From NCBI RefSeq assembly GCF_027938815.1, contig NZ_CP115913.1, positions 2,390,001 to 2,454,000 of the forward strand: a stretch of DNA of 64,000 bases, in the 5' to 3' direction. Of this stretch, positions 8,261 through 16,115 are shown one piece after another; position 1 is the stretch's first letter, and every line of letters begins with the position of its first letter. The translations under genes were made by a program, and so were the position numbers. A model generated the notes under the pieces. It had not been told where the DNA came from and ran no database searches. It saw nothing but the letters and a program-made list of their open reading frames with translations. This stretch comes from Oceanirhabdus sp. W0125-5. GTDB lineage: Bacteria > Bacillota > Clostridia > Clostridiales > Clostridiaceae.

Positions 8261-8575
8261 ATGAAGATAATATTGTGTAAAGAAAAGAGCATAGAAGATG
8301 AAGGACTAAGAAGAGATTATAGTTATAGAATTGTAGAAGTAGAAGGTAAAAAAGGAGCAATAAAAAATAAGATGTTCTATGGTATAGAAGTAGAACGAAG
8401 AGATTTTATAAATGGAGAGCTTGTTAATATTGAAAGAGATGGGGAGAAGTTAATAAGTTCAGACTGTGAAAAGGTTAAAAGTTTATTTAATAAAGCGTAC
8501 ACATATTTAATATCACCAATACACTTCATAGATATTTTTAGTAATGAAATTGATGAATTGAGATTTAACTTATAA
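8261..8575 (+). CDS. DUF6514-like small protein
   Basis: This 104-residue soluble protein has alternating short beta strands (YSYRIVEVEG, FYGIEVERRD, ELVNIERDGEKL) and a C-terminal helix ending in IHFIDIFSNEIDELRFNL. It resembles the clostridial DUF6514 family, whose function is unknown; this assignment is from memory of the family pattern. The start ATG has a strong GGGAGGGAG ribosome site. It is a single gene between a structured leader and a strong terminator. Confidence 0.65.
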   Translation: MKIILCKEKSIEDEGLRRDYSYRIVEVEGKKGAIKNKMFYGIEVERRDFINGELVNIERDGEKLISSDCEKVKSLFNKAYTYLISPIHFIDIFSNEIDELRFNL

Positions 8576-8599
8576 GAGGTATAATCCTCTTATTTTTTT
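8573..8599 (+). terminator. terminator after the DUF6514 gene
   Basis: TAAGAGG (8573-8579) pairs with CCTCTTA (8586-8592), then seven Ts; the TAA stop is the foot of the stem. Confidence 0.9.
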
Positions 8600-8712
8600 A
8601 CTCAATATTTACAAAAAATAAATATAAAATTTTTAAAAAAATTTATATTTATGTATTATAATAAAAGATAAATATTATAATAACTATTGTTACTTATAGA
8701 AGGAGGGTAAAT

Positions 8713-9120
8713 GTGGTAAAAGGAATTGGAACTGATATTATTGAGATAGATAGAATAGAAAAAGCACTTAATAGAGAAGGTTTTTTAACTAAGATGTTTC
8801 ATAATAGAGAAATAGAATATTTTAAAATGAGAAATATGAAACCAGAATTTATCGCTGGAAGATTTGCAGCCAAGGAAGCAATAGTAAAAGCGCTAGGCAC
8901 AGGATTTAGAGGTATAAAATTTAAAGATATTATAGTAGATAGGAACTCTTTAGGAAAACCTATAGTTGTATTAAAAGGTGAAGCAGAAAAAATTGCTTCC
9001 AAATATGGTGATTATGCTATTCATCTTAGCATATCTCATGGAAGAGATAATGCCATTGCATATGCTATGTGGGAGGTAAAAAATGAAAGTTTCAAAGGGA
9101 GAATTAATCAGGAAAATTGA
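8713..9120 (+). CDS. acpS: holo-[acyl-carrier-protein] synthase
   Basis: This 135-residue enzyme transfers 4'-phosphopantetheine from CoA to the serine of acyl carrier protein. It shows the family motifs GTDIIEIDRI (Mg-binding D8) and RFAAKEAIVKALGTG, with ISHGRDNAIAYA near the end. The start is GTG at 8713, five bases behind AGGAGGG; an ATG at 8711 is out of frame. The 3' end overlaps nnr by 38 bp, a pairing common in Firmicutes. It is essential for fatty acid synthesis. Confidence 0.95.
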   Translation: MVKGIGTDIIEIDRIEKALNREGFLTKMFHNREIEYFKMRNMKPEFIAGRFAAKEAIVKALGTGFRGIKFKDIIVDRNSLGKPIVVLKGEAEKIASKYGDYAIHLSISHGRDNAIAYAMWEVKNESFKGRINQEN

Positions 9121-10576
9121 CAATTATTCCATAGAAAAATTAGGAATACCTAGTATAATACTTATGGAGAATGCTGCATTAGGAGTAATAAAACATTTAA
9201 TGTTGAATGAGATGGAATATTACGTAGTTATTTGTGGTAGGGGAAACAATGGAGGAGATGGATTTGCTGTAGCAAGGCATCTTATTACTTCTGGTAAAAA
9301 AGTAAGTGTGTTTTCAATCGGTTTGAATCCAATGAGTAAAGATTGTGGAATAAATCATGATATTTTATGTAATATGGGAGTGAAGATTACAAATATAAGT
9401 AATGTTGAAGATATTGAATTCTTAAGAGACTCTATCTTAAGAAGTGATGTTGTTGTGGATGGAATTTTTGGAATAGGATTGCATCGAGAAATCAGAGGGG
9501 TATATGATCTTGCAATAACAGTTATTAATGAAACATCAAAGAAAACTATATCCATAGATGTACCTTCAGGCTTTAGCTGTGATACAGGAAAAGTGCTAGG
9601 GAATTGTATTAAAGCTAGTAAAACTATTACTTTTGAGACATATAAGAATGGTTTTTTAAACTATGGAAGTCATGAATATACAGGTGAAGTAGTGATAGAA
9701 AAGATTGGAATACCTGATTTTGTGGTGGATAAATTTCATAATAAGGAATTTTTCTTAGAGAGAAAATTTATTCAAAAAAAGACAAAAGAAAGAGCTAAAT
9801 ATTCTCACAAAGGTAATTTTGGGCACGTCGTGGTTATAGCTGGTTCAGAAGGTATGACAGGTGCAGCAACAATAACTACTAAATCAGTAGTTAAAACTGG
9901 AGCTGGATTAACAACTCTTGTAAGTTGTGAAGAGGCCTTACAAGGAGTTAGAAATTTTGTTCCTGAGGCTATGTGGAAAAAGAAAGGTGACTATCAAGGA
10001 ATTGAAAATTTAATTAAAAAAGTGAATTGTATTGCTATAGGACCAGGGCTAGGAAATTCAAGTGAAACTTTAGATAACCTAAAAAAAGTGTTAAAGAGTA
10101 ATGTGGGTACAATTGTCATCGATGCAGATGCTATAAATGTACTTGAAGGAAAAACACATCTATTAAAGGAGTCTAAAGCTGATATTATTATTACGCCTCA
10201 TCCAGGAGAAATGGCAAGATTGACTGGTATGGAAATAAAAGAAATTCAAAGTGATAGAATGGAAATTGCAAAGAAATTTGCAAGAGAACATGGAGTAATC
10301 ATGGTATTAAAAGGTTATAATACAATAATTACTAATGGAGAAGTTAGTTATATTAATCCAACAGGTAATGGTTCCATGGCTAATGGTGGAATGGGAGATT
10401 GTTTAACTGGAATAATAGCATCACTTTGTGCACAAGGATATTCAGCTATGGATGCCTCTTGCATAGGGGTATATGCTCATGGTGAGTGTGGAGATAAAGT
10501 ATCAGAACACAAATTTGTTGTTACAGCCACTGATATTATTGATAATATTTCGGAAACTATAAAAGAACTTACTTAA
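9083..10576 (+). CDS. nnr: bifunctional NAD(P)H-hydrate epimerase/dehydratase
   Basis: This 497-residue metabolite-repair enzyme restores NAD(P)H from its hydrated form NAD(P)HX. The N-terminal YjeF-type epimerase domain (about 1-210) has VICGRGNNGGDGFAVARHL. The C-terminal dehydratase domain of the ribokinase superfamily (about 220-497) has GHVVVIAGSEGMTGAA, TPHPGEMARLTG and the NPTGNGSMANGGMGDCLTG substrate/nucleotide site. It starts inside acpS with its own GGGAGG ribosome site, so the two are co-transcribed. Length and both active sites are intact. Downstream lies the left half of a split repeat copy. Confidence 0.95.
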   Translation: MKVSKGELIRKIDNYSIEKLGIPSIILMENAALGVIKHLMLNEMEYYVVICGRGNNGGDGFAVARHLITSGKKVSVFSIGLNPMSKDCGINHDILCNMGVKITNISNVEDIEFLRDSILRSDVVVDGIFGIGLHREIRGVYDLAITVINETSKKTISIDVPSGFSCDTGKVLGNCIKASKTITFETYKNGFLNYGSHEYTGEVVIEKIGIPDFVVDKFHNKEFFLERKFIQKKTKERAKYSHKGNFGHVVVIAGSEGMTGAATITTKSVVKTGAGLTTLVSCEEALQGVRNFVPEAMWKKKGDYQGIENLIKKVNCIAIGPGLGNSSETLDNLKKVLKSNVGTIVIDADAINVLEGKTHLLKESKADIIITPHPGEMARLTGMEIKEIQSDRMEIAKKFAREHGVIMVLKGYNTIITNGEVSYINPTGNGSMANGGMGDCLTGIIASLCAQGYSAMDASCIGVYAHGECGDKVSEHKFVVTATDIIDNISETIKELT

Positions 10577-10591
10577 AGCACCCCATTATTT

Positions 10592-10721
10592 AATGTAGAA
10601 TGGATAATTGAGAATGGAGAATGATGGATATTTCTCTTCGAGAAATTTTAATTTTATTGTTTCTTGGACAATAGGGGGTTACTCGTTTCATTGGAATGAA
10701 ACATTGTATTAGAATACAATA
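10592..10721. repeat. heptad-ended hairpin repeat, copy B, left half
   Basis: The heptamers AATGTAG, AATGGAT, AATTGAG, AATGGAG and AATGATGG are followed by hairpin 1 (ATTTCTC/GAGAAAT), a TATTGT/ACAATA hairpin, TTACTC, GTTTCATT/AATGAAAC and TTGTATT/AATACAA. The copy stops exactly at AATACAATA (10713-10721). The missing right half resumes at 12068 with the same nine bases. Confidence 0.88.
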
Positions 10722-10758
10722 AAGGTTGGTGACTAATAGTATTTGTCACCAACCTTTT
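10721..10758. terminator. bidirectional terminator hairpin
   Basis: The perfect 13-bp stem AAAGGTTGGTGAC (10721-10733) pairs with GTCACCAACCTTT (10745-10757). It lies at the left edge of the inserted segment, downstream of the minus-strand HEXXH gene, and could also stop transcripts coming from nnr. Confidence 0.75.
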
Positions 10759-10871
10759 GGTTTATAATTATTATCTTGTAATAGGTTCTATTATTTATGG
10801 GTTATAGTAATTTGATTATTATCTTAAATAACATGATAAAACTTCAACAACTAACATCAATACATTTACTC

Positions 10872-11732
10872 TTACTGGATTTGTAGATGCAACATTTCAG
10901 ATATCTTCCTTAATGTATCTTCTTCTACTGGATATACTTCTAGTACTTCTTTTAATTCAGCAGATTTAATGTCTATATACTCTAAATATGTGCTCATGAA
11001 TTCCGGCATATGTTCCTCTATAATCAAATAATCAGTAACAATAACAATATACTCTGCTTTCATATGGCTTCCATCTCTCATAGATAACTGACATTTCAAT
11101 AATCTATCTGTAAACATATGAGTTAATTCATGTAATACTTGTAACAATGAAAATTTCATTTTCTCATAATCTTCATAAAGCCTAACTGCAACTGAAATTC
11201 TCTCATGATTAGCAGTTGCTCGTCCAGCTTTTGTCATGGCTAATTGTAATGAAATGCAAAGAGGTATAGGTATTTTTTGGAATGCTGTCGGTAATTTTTC
11301 AAACATTGCTTTAACATCAATTTCAAACTTCTCTAAAGTTTTGGAATGTTGAGAGACTTTATTCGCCCATAAATTATGATAAAATACATCTTCGGACTTT
11401 AATATTTCTATAAAATGATGAATAAAAATTTCTCTATCTTGCTCTGTAAAAATAGGCAGAGTAAGTAAACTACCTTCCAACTCATCCAATGAGTTAGTTG
11501 TAAACGGTAAAAAATTGATCGCTGCCATTCGTTCAAAATTATCATTGTATATTCTCGATAATTTTTCCATTTGATCATCTAAATGAGTTGGAAATGATTT
11601 CTTTAACTTTTCCTCATTGATTTTTGAAATATAACAAATATCATATAAGTCTGATTCATTATCCACATGCATATGAGCCAAACAATGAAGCACTAGGTCT
11701 TCAATATAATTTGTTTGTACTTTTAATTCCAT
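10872..11732 (-). CDS. uncharacterised protein with a HEXXH zinc-protease motif
   Basis: This 286-residue protein has no signal peptide. It is mostly helical and acidic in the first 190 residues, with the zincin motif H201-E-L-T-H205 in QVLHELTHMF. A possible third metal ligand is E239 or E240 in TDYLIIEE, about 34 residues later, as in gluzincin-type enzymes. I do not recognise the family. The substrate is unknown; an intracellular peptidase or a toxin-like role cannot be separated. The ATG at 11732 has an AAGGAG ribosome site. The gene lies inside the segment that splits repeat copy B, downstream of a truncated membrane gene on the same strand, so it may be acquired DNA. Confidence 0.7.
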   Translation of the reverse strand: MELKVQTNYIEDLVLHCLAHMHVDNESDLYDICYISKINEEKLKKSFPTHLDDQMEKLSRIYNDNFERMAAINFLPFTTNSLDELEGSLLTLPIFTEQDREIFIHHFIEILKSEDVFYHNLWANKVSQHSKTLEKFEIDVKAMFEKLPTAFQKIPIPLCISLQLAMTKAGRATANHERISVAVRLYEDYEKMKFSLLQVLHELTHMFTDRLLKCQLSMRDGSHMKAEYIVIVTDYLIIEEHMPEFMSTYLEYIDIKSAELKEVLEVYPVEEDTLRKISEMLHLQIQ

Positions 11733-11832
11733 TTGTTTACTCCTTATATTAACGTATTATATCTATTAGTATATTAAAAATAATTGAACATATTATGCAT
11801 TTTTCTCATTACATACCATTATTGGTTTAAGT

Positions 11833-11863
11833 AAAAAAAGGCAGTATAAAAAACTACCACCTT
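11833..11863 (-). terminator. terminator after the truncated membrane gene
   Basis: On the minus strand AAGGTGGTA pairs with TACTGCCTT (stems 11855-11863 and 11838-11846, two wobble pairs), followed by seven Ts. Confidence 0.7.
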
Positions 11864-11892
11864 ACTTAATAATCTATATATATTATTCAATC

Positions 11893-12072
11893 CTATTCAT
11901 TCAATTCCCTTATATTTTTTCTTTTCTTTTTTATGTTTTTACCACCGAATACAGCTGCTACAAATAAAACTAATAGTGGCATTGATGTTGTTATTACATT
12001 TGAACTTAAATAAAGTCTATAAGAGGACCATTTACCTATAATGGCTCCAAGAATAAAAGTTATTATAAATAC
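11893..12072 (-). pseudogene. 5'-truncated membrane protein gene fragment
   Basis: An open minus-strand frame of 59 codons ends in TAG at 11893. It contains two membrane segments (FIITFILGAIIG and SMPLLVLFVAAVFGG) and a basic tail (KNIKKKRKN). There is no start codon: the frame begins inside the AATACAATA junction, and an in-frame TAA lies just upstream in the repeat. Its 3' end and terminator are intact. It therefore looks like the tail of a larger gene cut when the segment joined the repeat. The family is not recognised. Confidence 0.6.
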
Positions 12073-12190
12073 AATATTTTATCCTTGGATAAAATGTTTA
12101 AACATCTCTTCTCTAAAGAACAATAAAATGTAGTTTCTGCGCAAGCAGAAACATCCATCATTCTCCATTCTCAATTCTCCATTATCCATT
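12068..12190. repeat. heptad-ended hairpin repeat, copy B, right half
   Basis: It begins at AATACAATA and continues with TTTTATCC/GGATAAAA, TCTAAAGAACAATAAAATG, hairpin GTTTCTGC/GCAGAAAC and CATCCATCATT, then inverted heptamers (CTCCATT, CTCAATT, CTCCATT, ATCCATT). Together with 10592-10721 it makes one complete element. Confidence 0.88.
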
Positions 12191-12194
12191 TTTA

Positions 12195-12215
12195 AAATCA
12201 CGGGTACCGTGATTT
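12195..12215. other. short perfect inverted repeat
   Basis: AAATCACGG (12195-12203) pairs with CCGTGATTT (12207-12215) around a GTA loop. There is no T run, so termination is unlikely; it could be a protein-binding site in the gerS upstream region. The rest of 12191-12413 is AT-rich and featureless to the eye. Confidence 0.4.
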
Positions 12216-12413
12216 AAAAGAACAGTCCACTTAACGTGAAAAATTTAAAGTTTATGGTTATTGTGGTATTCGATTTTATAATATAAAATTTACATGAATC
12301 ATAAATAGTTTTATACTTAAAAACTGCAATAGATTTTCTCATTTCATCATATATTTGTAATTAATTTAATAAGAATAATAGTATAGAAAAGCAATTTTAT
12401 GGAGGAGTTGAAA

Positions 12414-13034
12414 ATGAGAAGGTTTATACTAGGATCTATAATGATAGTAATTATTCTCATGAGTTTAATATCTTGTGAGAATAAAGAGGATCCAAATAAG
12501 GTTATAGCATACATAAAAGGTTTAAAGACTTATGAATGTACTGCTAAACTTGAAGTTATAAATGACGTTCAGAGAAAAGAAGTTGATATTTATCAGGTTT
12601 TTAAGAAAGACACAGGAAGTTATATAAAGATTAATGAGGACAGGCAGATATGGTTTCTTCCTAACAAAATAATTGATAACTATATTAAACAGAAAAAAAT
12701 GCTTATTCAAAGTAGGTTTTACGATAATATTTTAGAATACACTTTTCTAGAGAAATATATTGAAAAATTGTACTGTGATGAAAAAATTAAAACTAAATTT
12801 GCAGAAGAAGAAGGAAAACGGTATCTATTAGTTGAATTAATACTATGCAGCAATAATCGAAATTTAGATAAGGCTGTGATATACATAAATACAGAAGATG
12901 GGAATCCTAATAGGATTGAGATTTATGATGGGGATAAAAAGGTTAGAATGAGAATCACTTATGGTAAATTCGAGGGGAATGCTAAGATAAGAGACGATTT
13001 TTTCGATACTAAAAGACTTCTAAACAGTGATTAA
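12414..13034 (+). CDS. gerS: GerS-like germination lipoprotein
   Basis: This 206-residue protein has a short signal peptide and a lipobox ending LISC (C21), then a soluble domain with the alternating strands expected of a LolA/outer-membrane-lipoprotein-sorting fold. It sits 21 bp upstream of alr. In Clostridioides difficile the lipoprotein GerS, needed for cortex modification and germination, lies directly upstream of alr2, and this context supports the call. The ATG at 12414 follows GGAGGAG; the earlier ATG at 12399 overlaps that site. If the call is right, expression should be in the mother cell during sporulation (inference); no clear sporulation promoter was identified. Confidence 0.65.
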   Translation: MRRFILGSIMIVIILMSLISCENKEDPNKVIAYIKGLKTYECTAKLEVINDVQRKEVDIYQVFKKDTGSYIKINEDRQIWFLPNKIIDNYIKQKKMLIQSRFYDNILEYTFLEKYIEKLYCDEKIKTKFAEEEGKRYLLVELILCSNNRNLDKAVIYINTEDGNPNRIEIYDGDKKVRMRITYGKFEGNAKIRDDFFDTKRLLNSD

Positions 13035-13055
13035 CAGTATTGGGGGGATAAAAAA

Positions 13056-14213
13056 GTGAGGAATATTAGACCTGTGTGGGCTGAAATTAATCTGGATAAT
13101 TTGGCACACAATATGAGAGAAATAAGGAGGGTATCAAAAAGTAAAGAGATTATGGCTGTAGTTAAAGCGGATGCTTATGGACATGGTGCTCTAGATACTG
13201 CTCCAATTTTATTAAAAAACGGCGCGGATAAATTAGCAGTAGCAATAGTAGATGAGGGCATTGAGTTAAGGAAAGGTGGAATTAAAGCACCTATACTTGT
13301 TTTAGGTTGGACACCGGAAGATCAAGTGAAAGATATTGTAGAGTATGACTTAGAATGTACTGTTTTGAATTATGAATTTGCAGAAGCATTGTCAAATGAG
13401 GCAAGAAAAAGAGGGAAAATTGCGAAAATTCACATAAAAGTTGATAGTGGAATGGGGAGAATTGGCTTTTTACCAACCGAAGAAAGTATTGAAGAAATAT
13501 ATCAAATTTCTAAATTGCAAAACATAGAAATGGAAGGATTATTTTCACATTTTTCCGATGCAGACAATGAGAAGAAAGAATATTCTGAAATTCAAAACAA
13601 TAGATTTCAATATTTCATAGAAAAATTGGATGAAAGGAATATATTTTTTAAAACAAAACATATTGGTAATAGCGCTGCAATAATTGACCTTCCAGAATAT
13701 CATTATGATATGGTTAGACCAGGAATTATTTTATATGGATATTATCCATCTGATGAAGTAAAAAAAGATATAATTGATCTTAAACCAGTACTAAGTCTTA
13801 AAGCTAAAATTGCAAACATAAAAAAAGTAGAGAAAAATGAGTATATTGGGTATGGTAGAAAGTATCAATGTGATGATGAATCTATTATAGGAACATTGCC
13901 AATAGGATATGCTGATGGTTATTCTAGAATGTTAACAGGGTTTGCAAAAGTAATAGTTAATGGTACAATAGTACCAGTAATAGGACGAATATGTATGGAT
14001 CAATGTATGATTAATTTGACTCAGGTTGATAATGTAAATATAGGAGATGAAGTAATATTAATTGGCGAAGATGGGAACAATAAACTTAACGCAGATTATA
14101 TTGCATGCTGTTTAAATACTATAAGCTATGAAGTACTTTGTATGATAGGGAAAAGAGTTCCAAGAGTATATGTCGAAAATAGTAAAGTGATGAAAACAAG
14201 GAAATATGTGTAG
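13056..14213 (+). CDS. alr: alanine racemase
   Basis: This 385-residue PLP enzyme interconverts L- and D-alanine for peptidoglycan. The PLP lysine is K37 in AVVKADAYGHG, and conserved segments include SGMGRIGF, HIGNSAA, YGRKY and PVIGRICMDQCM, the last near the second-subunit active site. The start is GTG at 13056 behind a GGGGGG-type ribosome site. It follows the GerS-like gene closely and is probably co-transcribed, and a mazEF promoter follows. In this setting the enzyme may also influence the response of spores to alanine germinants (inference). Confidence 0.95.
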   Translation: MRNIRPVWAEINLDNLAHNMREIRRVSKSKEIMAVVKADAYGHGALDTAPILLKNGADKLAVAIVDEGIELRKGGIKAPILVLGWTPEDQVKDIVEYDLECTVLNYEFAEALSNEARKRGKIAKIHIKVDSGMGRIGFLPTEESIEEIYQISKLQNIEMEGLFSHFSDADNEKKEYSEIQNNRFQYFIEKLDERNIFFKTKHIGNSAAIIDLPEYHYDMVRPGIILYGYYPSDEVKKDIIDLKPVLSLKAKIANIKKVEKNEYIGYGRKYQCDDESIIGTLPIGYADGYSRMLTGFAKVIVNGTIVPVIGRICMDQCMINLTQVDNVNIGDEVILIGEDGNNKLNADYIACCLNTISYEVLCMIGKRVPRVYVENSKVMKTRKYV

Positions 14214-14261
14214 ACAAAATCATCCTTTTGTTAAAAAAAAAATTTAAATACGACAAATGCT

Positions 14262-14291
14262 TTGACATATTGACAAAAGTTGAAATATAAT
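14262..14291 (+). promoter_or_regulatory. sigma-A-type promoter of mazEF
   Basis: TTGACA (14262-14267), an 18-base spacer, then TATAAT (14286-14291): both hexamers are perfect consensus. It lies 57 bp before the mazE start. Confidence 0.8.
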
Positions 14292-14347
14292 ATACTTAGG
14301 TTTATACATATTTATGCTTCGGCTAAATAGGAGGTAGAGGAAATAAT

Positions 14348-14671
14348 ATGTCTCAGAATAAGAAATTAGTAGTTAACCTCTCGGAAACACTTTATAATGA
14401 ATTTAATGAAGCACTTAAGCTAGACAGTAAAAAAAGAAATGAATTTATAAAAGAAGCTATAATATTATATATTGAAGAGAAGAAAAAAATAACACAACTT
14501 GAAAAGATGAAGAGCGGATATTTGGATATGGCAAATATCAATCTAGAACTTTGTGAATGGGGTATAAATAATTATAGCTTAGAGTTAAATGAATACGAGA
14601 CTCAGCTTTCGGAGTGTGATATGCCTAATGACAACGACAATAGTGAAAAGAGGAGATATATTTTATGCTGA
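14348..14671 (+). CDS. mazE: MazE/EndoAI-type antitoxin
   Basis: This 107-residue protein has an N-terminal ribbon-helix-helix domain ([20 protein letters not shown], then NEFIKEAI), which binds DNA and the toxin, followed by a helical acidic C-terminal region expected to block MazF. The ribosome site is GGAGG at 14331. Its 3' end overlaps mazF by 44 bp, giving coupled expression. The location directly after alr is the standard place for the ndoAI/ndoA module in Firmicutes, so this is probably the chromosomal housekeeping copy. A consensus promoter lies just upstream, where autoregulation would act. Confidence 0.88.
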   Translation: MSQNKKLVVNLSETLYNEFNEALKLDSKKRNEFIKEAIILYIEEKKKITQLEKMKSGYLDMANINLELCEWGINNYSLELNEYETQLSECDMPNDNDNSEKRRYILC

Positions 14672-14978
14672 TTTAAGTCCTGTTGTTGGTTCAGAGCAAG
14701 GCGGTATTAGACCAGTTATTATAATTCAAAATGACGTTGGAAATAAATATAGTCCAACAGTAATAATTTCAGCGATTACTTCCCAGATCAATAAGGCTAA
14801 GCTACCAACACATGTTGAGATTTCATCAGAGGAATATGGATTAAATAAAGACTCTGTAGTTTTGTTGGAACAGATTAGAACACTTGATAAAAGAAGACTG
14901 AAAGAAAAAATTGGTCACATGACAGATAGTGATATGGCAAAAGTAGATGAAGCTTTGCTTATAAGTTTGGGACTTTAA
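14628..14978 (+). CDS. mazF: MazF/NdoA-type mRNA interferase toxin
   Basis: This 116-residue endoribonuclease has the PemK/MazF fold: [31 protein letters not shown] at the N-terminus, then [18 protein letters not shown]. Firmicute homologues cut RNA at U^ACAU. The start is ATG at 14628, inside mazE with GGAGTG upstream; an upstream ATG at 14589 would add 13 residues not typical of the family. The length equals that of Bacillus NdoA. The catalytic arginine region (GGIRPV) and the conserved threonine region appear intact, so the toxin should be active. Confidence 0.93.
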   Translation: MTTTIVKRGDIFYADLSPVVGSEQGGIRPVIIIQNDVGNKYSPTVIISAITSQINKAKLPTHVEISSEEYGLNKDSVVLLEQIRTLDKRRLKEKIGHMTDSDMAKVDEALLISLGL

Positions 14979-14986
14979 TGTAAAAT

Positions 14987-15016
14987 AAGCGCACTTTTGT
15001 GCGCTTTCCTTGTTTT
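14987..15016 (+). terminator. terminator after mazF
   Basis: AAGCGCAC (14987-14994) and GTGCGCTT (14999-15006) form a stem with a TTTT loop, followed by a T-rich tail. Confidence 0.85.
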
Positions 15017-15077
15017 GACAGCATAAAAATATTTACATAAGAGAATTTGTTTTAAATTACAAATACATATAAAAATA

Positions 15078-15105
15078 TTGTATTTAAGAAAAAACTTGCT
15101 ATAAT
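15078..15105 (+). promoter_or_regulatory. probable promoter of the transketolase operon
   Basis: TTGTAT (15078-15083), a 16-base spacer and TATAAT (15100-15105). It would give an untranslated leader of about 180 bases. Confidence 0.55.
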
Positions 15106-15111
15106 GTATAT

Positions 15112-15290
15112 GAGGTTCAGAGTAATTCCGTAAAAAGTAAATTTTTTTCGGATTATATAAATTAAAGAAATAAAATGAAAAAAATATTCAAACAAATTAA
15201 AATTACATAAATCAAACTATTTCATTTTATTTCAGAGAGCTACAAAATTATCATATTTTGTAGAATTTTTCTCGTATGGAGGCGGTAGTT
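15112..15290 (+). promoter_or_regulatory. structured mRNA leader of the transketolase operon
   Basis: Two strong elements are visible. GAAATAAAATGAAA (15167-15180) is the exact complement of TTTCATTTTATTTC (15220-15233), a 14-bp stem. CTACAAAAT (15240-15248) pairs with ATTTTGTAG (15255-15263) and is followed by AATTTTT, like a terminator, just before the ribosome site at about 15278. TCCG/CGGA (about 15127-15151) is a third, smaller stem. The arrangement suggests an attenuator. It matches no riboswitch class I know. Confidence 0.5.
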
Positions 15291-16115
15291 ATGAAAAAAA
15301 CATGTGAAGAATTGCGCGAGATTGCAAAAATTCTTAGAAAAGACATTGTAAAAATGCTTACTGAATCAAAATCAGGTCATCCAGGAGGATCTTTATCAGC
15401 AGTTGAAATCATGACAACATTATATTTTAATGAGATGAATATAGATACTAAAAACTGTCAAGATCCAGATAGGGATAGATTTGTATTATCAAAAGGACAT
15501 GCAGCACCTGTGTTATATGCCGCATTAGCTGAAAGAGGCTTTTTTGCGAAAGAAGAATTAATGAAGTTAAGAAAAACAGGAGCTATCCTTCAAGGGCATC
15601 CAAATATGAATTACATACCTGGTGTTGATATGTCTACTGGTTCTTTAGGTCAAGGAATTTCAGCTGCAGTTGGAATGGCCTTAGCTGGTAAGTTAGATAA
15701 TAAAGAGTATAGAGTATATACTCTTCTAGGAGACGGGGAATTAGGAGAAGGTCAAGTTTGGGAAGCTGCAATGTGTGCTTCACATTATAAATTAAATAAC
15801 TTAACAGCATTTGTAGATTATAATGGTCTACAAATTGATGGAGATATAACAAAAGTTATGAATTCTCTACCTATCGATGAAAAGTTTGAAGCATTTGGTT
15901 GGAATGTTATTTGTATAGATGGACATGATTTAGATGCTATCCAAAATGCCATTGATGAAGCTAAAAATGTTAAAGACAAACCTACTGTTGTAGTTGCTAA
16001 GACTATAAAAGGTAAGGGTGTATCATTTATGGAAAACGAAGCTGGATGGCATGGAGCAGCACCATCTAAAGAACAGTGCGAGCAGGCTTTAGCTGAAATC
16101 GGAGGTGACAAATAA
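15291..16115 (+). CDS. tktN: transketolase, N-terminal (thiamine-diphosphate) subunit
   Basis: This 274-residue protein is the N-terminal half of a split transketolase. It carries the ThDP/Mg-binding segment GDGELGEGQVWEAAM...DYNGLQIDG and the phosphate-site segments SKSGHPGGSLSAVE and SKGHAAPVLYAALAE. With its partner it moves two-carbon units between sugar phosphates in the non-oxidative pentose phosphate pathway. The ATG at 15291 has GGAGGCGG upstream; the ATG at 15276 overlaps that site. Its stop shares a base with the next start (TAATG). The split form is common in clostridia and archaea. Confidence 0.93.
   Translation: MKKTCEELREIAKILRKDIVKMLTESKSGHPGGSLSAVEIMTTLYFNEMNIDTKNCQDPDRDRFVLSKGHAAPVLYAALAERGFFAKEELMKLRKTGAILQGHPNMNYIPGVDMSTGSLGQGISAAVGMALAGKLDNKEYRVYTLLGDGELGEGQVWEAAMCASHYKLNNLTAFVDYNGLQIDGDITKVMNSLPIDEKFEAFGWNVICIDGHDLDAIQNAIDEAKNVKDKPTVVVAKTIKGKGVSFMENEAGWHGAAPSKEQCEQALAEIGGDK

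Larger units (their letters stand above)
10722..12076. mobile_element. inferred 1.35-kb insert flanked by a 9-bp direct repeat
   Basis: AATACAATA occurs at 10713-10721 and again at 12068-12076. The sequence left of the first copy is the left half of a heptad-ended repeat, and the sequence right of the second is the matching right half. Removing one nine-base copy and everything between them rebuilds a normal full-length repeat. The segment holds a terminator hairpin, a complete minus-strand gene (10872-11732) and a membrane-protein gene lacking its 5' end at the right junction. No transposase gene was seen, so the mechanism is unknown. Two independently truncated repeat copies are the alternative. 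Confidence 0.6.

Noticed and set aside
8013..8360. Minus-strand 115-codon frame
   Set aside because: It is opposite the DUF6514 gene and its leader, with low-complexity Leu/Tyr/Ile composition and no ribosome site.
14589..14627. Upstream ATG extension of MazF
   Set aside because: The 13 extra residues are not typical of the family, and the ATG at 14628 has its own upstream GGAGTG.
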